From: SAR324 cluster bacterium
GTDB taxonomy: Bacteria > SAR324 > NAC60-12
NCBI GenBank assembly: GCA_015231825.1
Contig: JADGAV010000002.1
Location: 176,908-240,907 of the forward strand
DNA: 64,000 nucleotides
Reading direction: 5' to 3'
How positions within the stretch are numbered: position 1 is the first letter of the stretch; the number at the start of each line of letters is the position of its first letter. A program made the translations under genes and the position numbers. The notes under the pieces were generated by a model. It searched no databases. It was not told the origin of the DNA and was given only the letters and a program-made list of their open reading frames with translations. This document shows, piece after piece, positions 62,838 to 64,000 of the stretch.

Positions 62838-63953
62838 GTGCAGGGAGGCTTGGATCAGGTAACATTGCGTCGGCGGGGCTGTGGTCTGATTGGATATGAT
62901 GACGCTGGGTCCGCAGGAGGCTATACTTTATTTGCGCCCAATTCGGCCAAGGGACAGGTTTTTTTGATCGATATGGAAGGAACGCCTGTTCATTCCTGGA
63001 AGATGCCCTTTCCTCCCGGTCGTCACGCGGTAATCCTACCCAATGGAAACTTGGGATATAACGGCAATCACCCTGATTCTCCCAACATCTATATTCCCTG
63101 GGCATTGTGGCGCGGCGGCGCATTCTCCGAAGTCACTCCTGATGGAAAAGTCGTTTGGGAACACACGGACCTCACCCACCATCACGACGCGCAGTGGTTG
63201 GAAAATGGACACCTCCTCTACGGGACAGTTTCTCCGATGCCAAAAGAGATTGCCCAGCGAGTGGTGGGAGGGAGTTCCCTAAATGTGCTCGAGGACGGCA
63301 GAATCTATGGAGATGTGATTAAAGAAGTCAATCGAAGCGGAGAGATCGAATGGCTTTGGCGTTCCTGGGAGCATATGAACCCGGAAGATTTCCCCATCCA
63401 CCCTATTTTTGAACGTCATCACTGGCCCTATATCAACGGGCTCTGGCACACGCGGGCCGGTTTGGTGCTGATGAGCCTGCGGACCACTTCCGGGGTGATC
63501 GGCGTTGACAAATCCTCAGGAAAAATTGTCTTCCATATTGGTCCCGAAATTGTTTCCCAGCAACATGCCCCGGTCGAATTGGAAAATGGTAATATTCTGA
63601 TCTTCGACAATGGAAATTTAAGGGTTGGAAACTCAACCAATGCCTCTCGTGTTGTAGAAGTTAATCCAAACAACAACCATATCGAGTGGGAGTACAGTGA
63701 CGAGATGCGGATTGCTTTTTTTTCTGCCTATATGGGGTCAGCACAACGTTTGAAAAACGGAAATACTCATATTACCGAGTCTGCTACCGGCCGGCTTTTT
63801 GAGGTGACCAGGGAGGGAAAAGTTGTCTGGGAATACGTGATCCCGTATTTTGCAGAATATGTTGATGAAGACGTCCGCAAATATGTTCCGGGGCACCACA
63901 ACAGTGTTTTCCGTTCATACCGATACTCAAAAGATCAGATCCCATGGCTTTAA
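62838..63953 (+). CDS. Aryl-sulfotransferase-family protein
   Basis: The protein has 371 residues from the GTG at 62838, which has GAAAGGA just before it. It is a beta-propeller of the aryl-sulfotransferase type. Repeats have the pattern DGKVVWE and LENGHLLYG / LENGNILIFDNGN, and conserved histidines occur in THHHDAQW, QQHAPVEL and GHHNSVFR. PAPS-independent ASSTs move sulfate between phenols via a His. I see no signal peptide, unlike periplasmic ASSTs. It is the last gene before the window end. Confidence 0.86.
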   Translation: MQGGLDQVTLRRRGCGLIGYDDAGSAGGYTLFAPNSAKGQVFLIDMEGTPVHSWKMPFPPGRHAVILPNGNLGYNGNHPDSPNIYIPWALWRGGAFSEVTPDGKVVWEHTDLTHHHDAQWLENGHLLYGTVSPMPKEIAQRVVGGSSLNVLEDGRIYGDVIKEVNRSGEIEWLWRSWEHMNPEDFPIHPIFERHHWPYINGLWHTRAGLVLMSLRTTSGVIGVDKSSGKIVFHIGPEIVSQQHAPVELENGNILIFDNGNLRVGNSTNASRVVEVNPNNNHIEWEYSDEMRIAFFSAYMGSAQRLKNGNTHITESATGRLFEVTREGKVVWEYVIPYFAEYVDEDVRKYVPGHHNSVFRSYRYSKDQIPWL

Positions 63954-64000
63954 TCAGAACCTGCACTCTCAAAAACTAACCCTTTGTCAGATTCGGCATG

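Noticed and set aside
1..64000. CRISPR arrays, prophage or intact insertion sequence
   Set aside because: I found no regularly spaced repeats, integrase, phage structural genes or transposase frames; only small palindromic repeats are present.

Overview
The window reads as chromosomal sequence of a free-living, probably marine, Gram-negative bacterium. Supporting this are lipoprotein signal peptides, a FliN-type flagellar switch protein, complex I genes, a membrane pyrophosphatase, a 6S RNA directly after zapA, amino-acid and sulfonate-type transport genes and an aryl-sulfotransferase. The moderate GC content and this gene mix recall deltaproteobacteria-like marine lineages such as SAR324. 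That placement is an inference from gene content, not something a marker gene here proves. No rRNA, CRISPR array, prophage or intact transposase is visible.

Layout. 1-4.7 kb: the end of a creatininase-family amidohydrolase, an SDR dehydrogenase, a 2-hydroxyacid dehydrogenase and an S9 peptidase. 4.9-5.9 kb: a ComFB/zinc-ribbon gene pair and a cluster of palindromes. 5.9-10.1 kb: a membrane glycosyltransferase-like protein, a CAU-anticodon tRNA and the proton/sodium pyrophosphatase hppA. 10.2-13.6 kb: folK, argD and an ROK kinase. 13.9-19.1 kb: an orphan pheT, then glgC-glgA for glycogen. 19.2-21.2 kb: a SAP-like small protein, an unknown protein, zapA and 6S RNA. 21.3-28.5 kb: a compact minus-strand operon trkA-trkH-(1021-aa P-loop ATPase)-mscS, the most unusual system here. 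28.6-41.7 kb: single genes (exonuclease, TPR lipoprotein, bioD-like, udk-like, tag, astB, glutathionyl-hydroquinone reductase, Ca2+/cation exchanger, plsY, fliN, rsmA). 41.7-48.4 kb: a minus-strand run hemB-pyrC-ribF-SPL-LON-flippase. 48.9-53.3 kb: nuoABCDHI. 53.5 kb: a perfect 24-base inverted repeat (REP/MITE-like). 53.6-58.3 kb: a polar amino-acid ABC transporter and an acyl-CoA-dehydrogenase-like flavoprotein. 58.5-61.5 kb: a SUOX-fold secreted protein with a hybrid histidine kinase. 61.8-64 kb: a sulfonate-type binding protein and an aryl-sulfotransferase.

How the genes fit together. The trk/ATPase/mscS operon joins K+ uptake to a tension-gated exit channel, with a large ATPase translated between them. 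It looks like one osmotic or turgor module. The right end (ABC importer, acyl-CoA-dehydrogenase-like enzyme lacking the catalytic glutamate, sulfonate-type binding protein, aryl-sulfotransferase) suggests scavenging of organic nitrogen and sulfur compounds. Complex I is present as a partial operon: EFG and J-N are not in this window.
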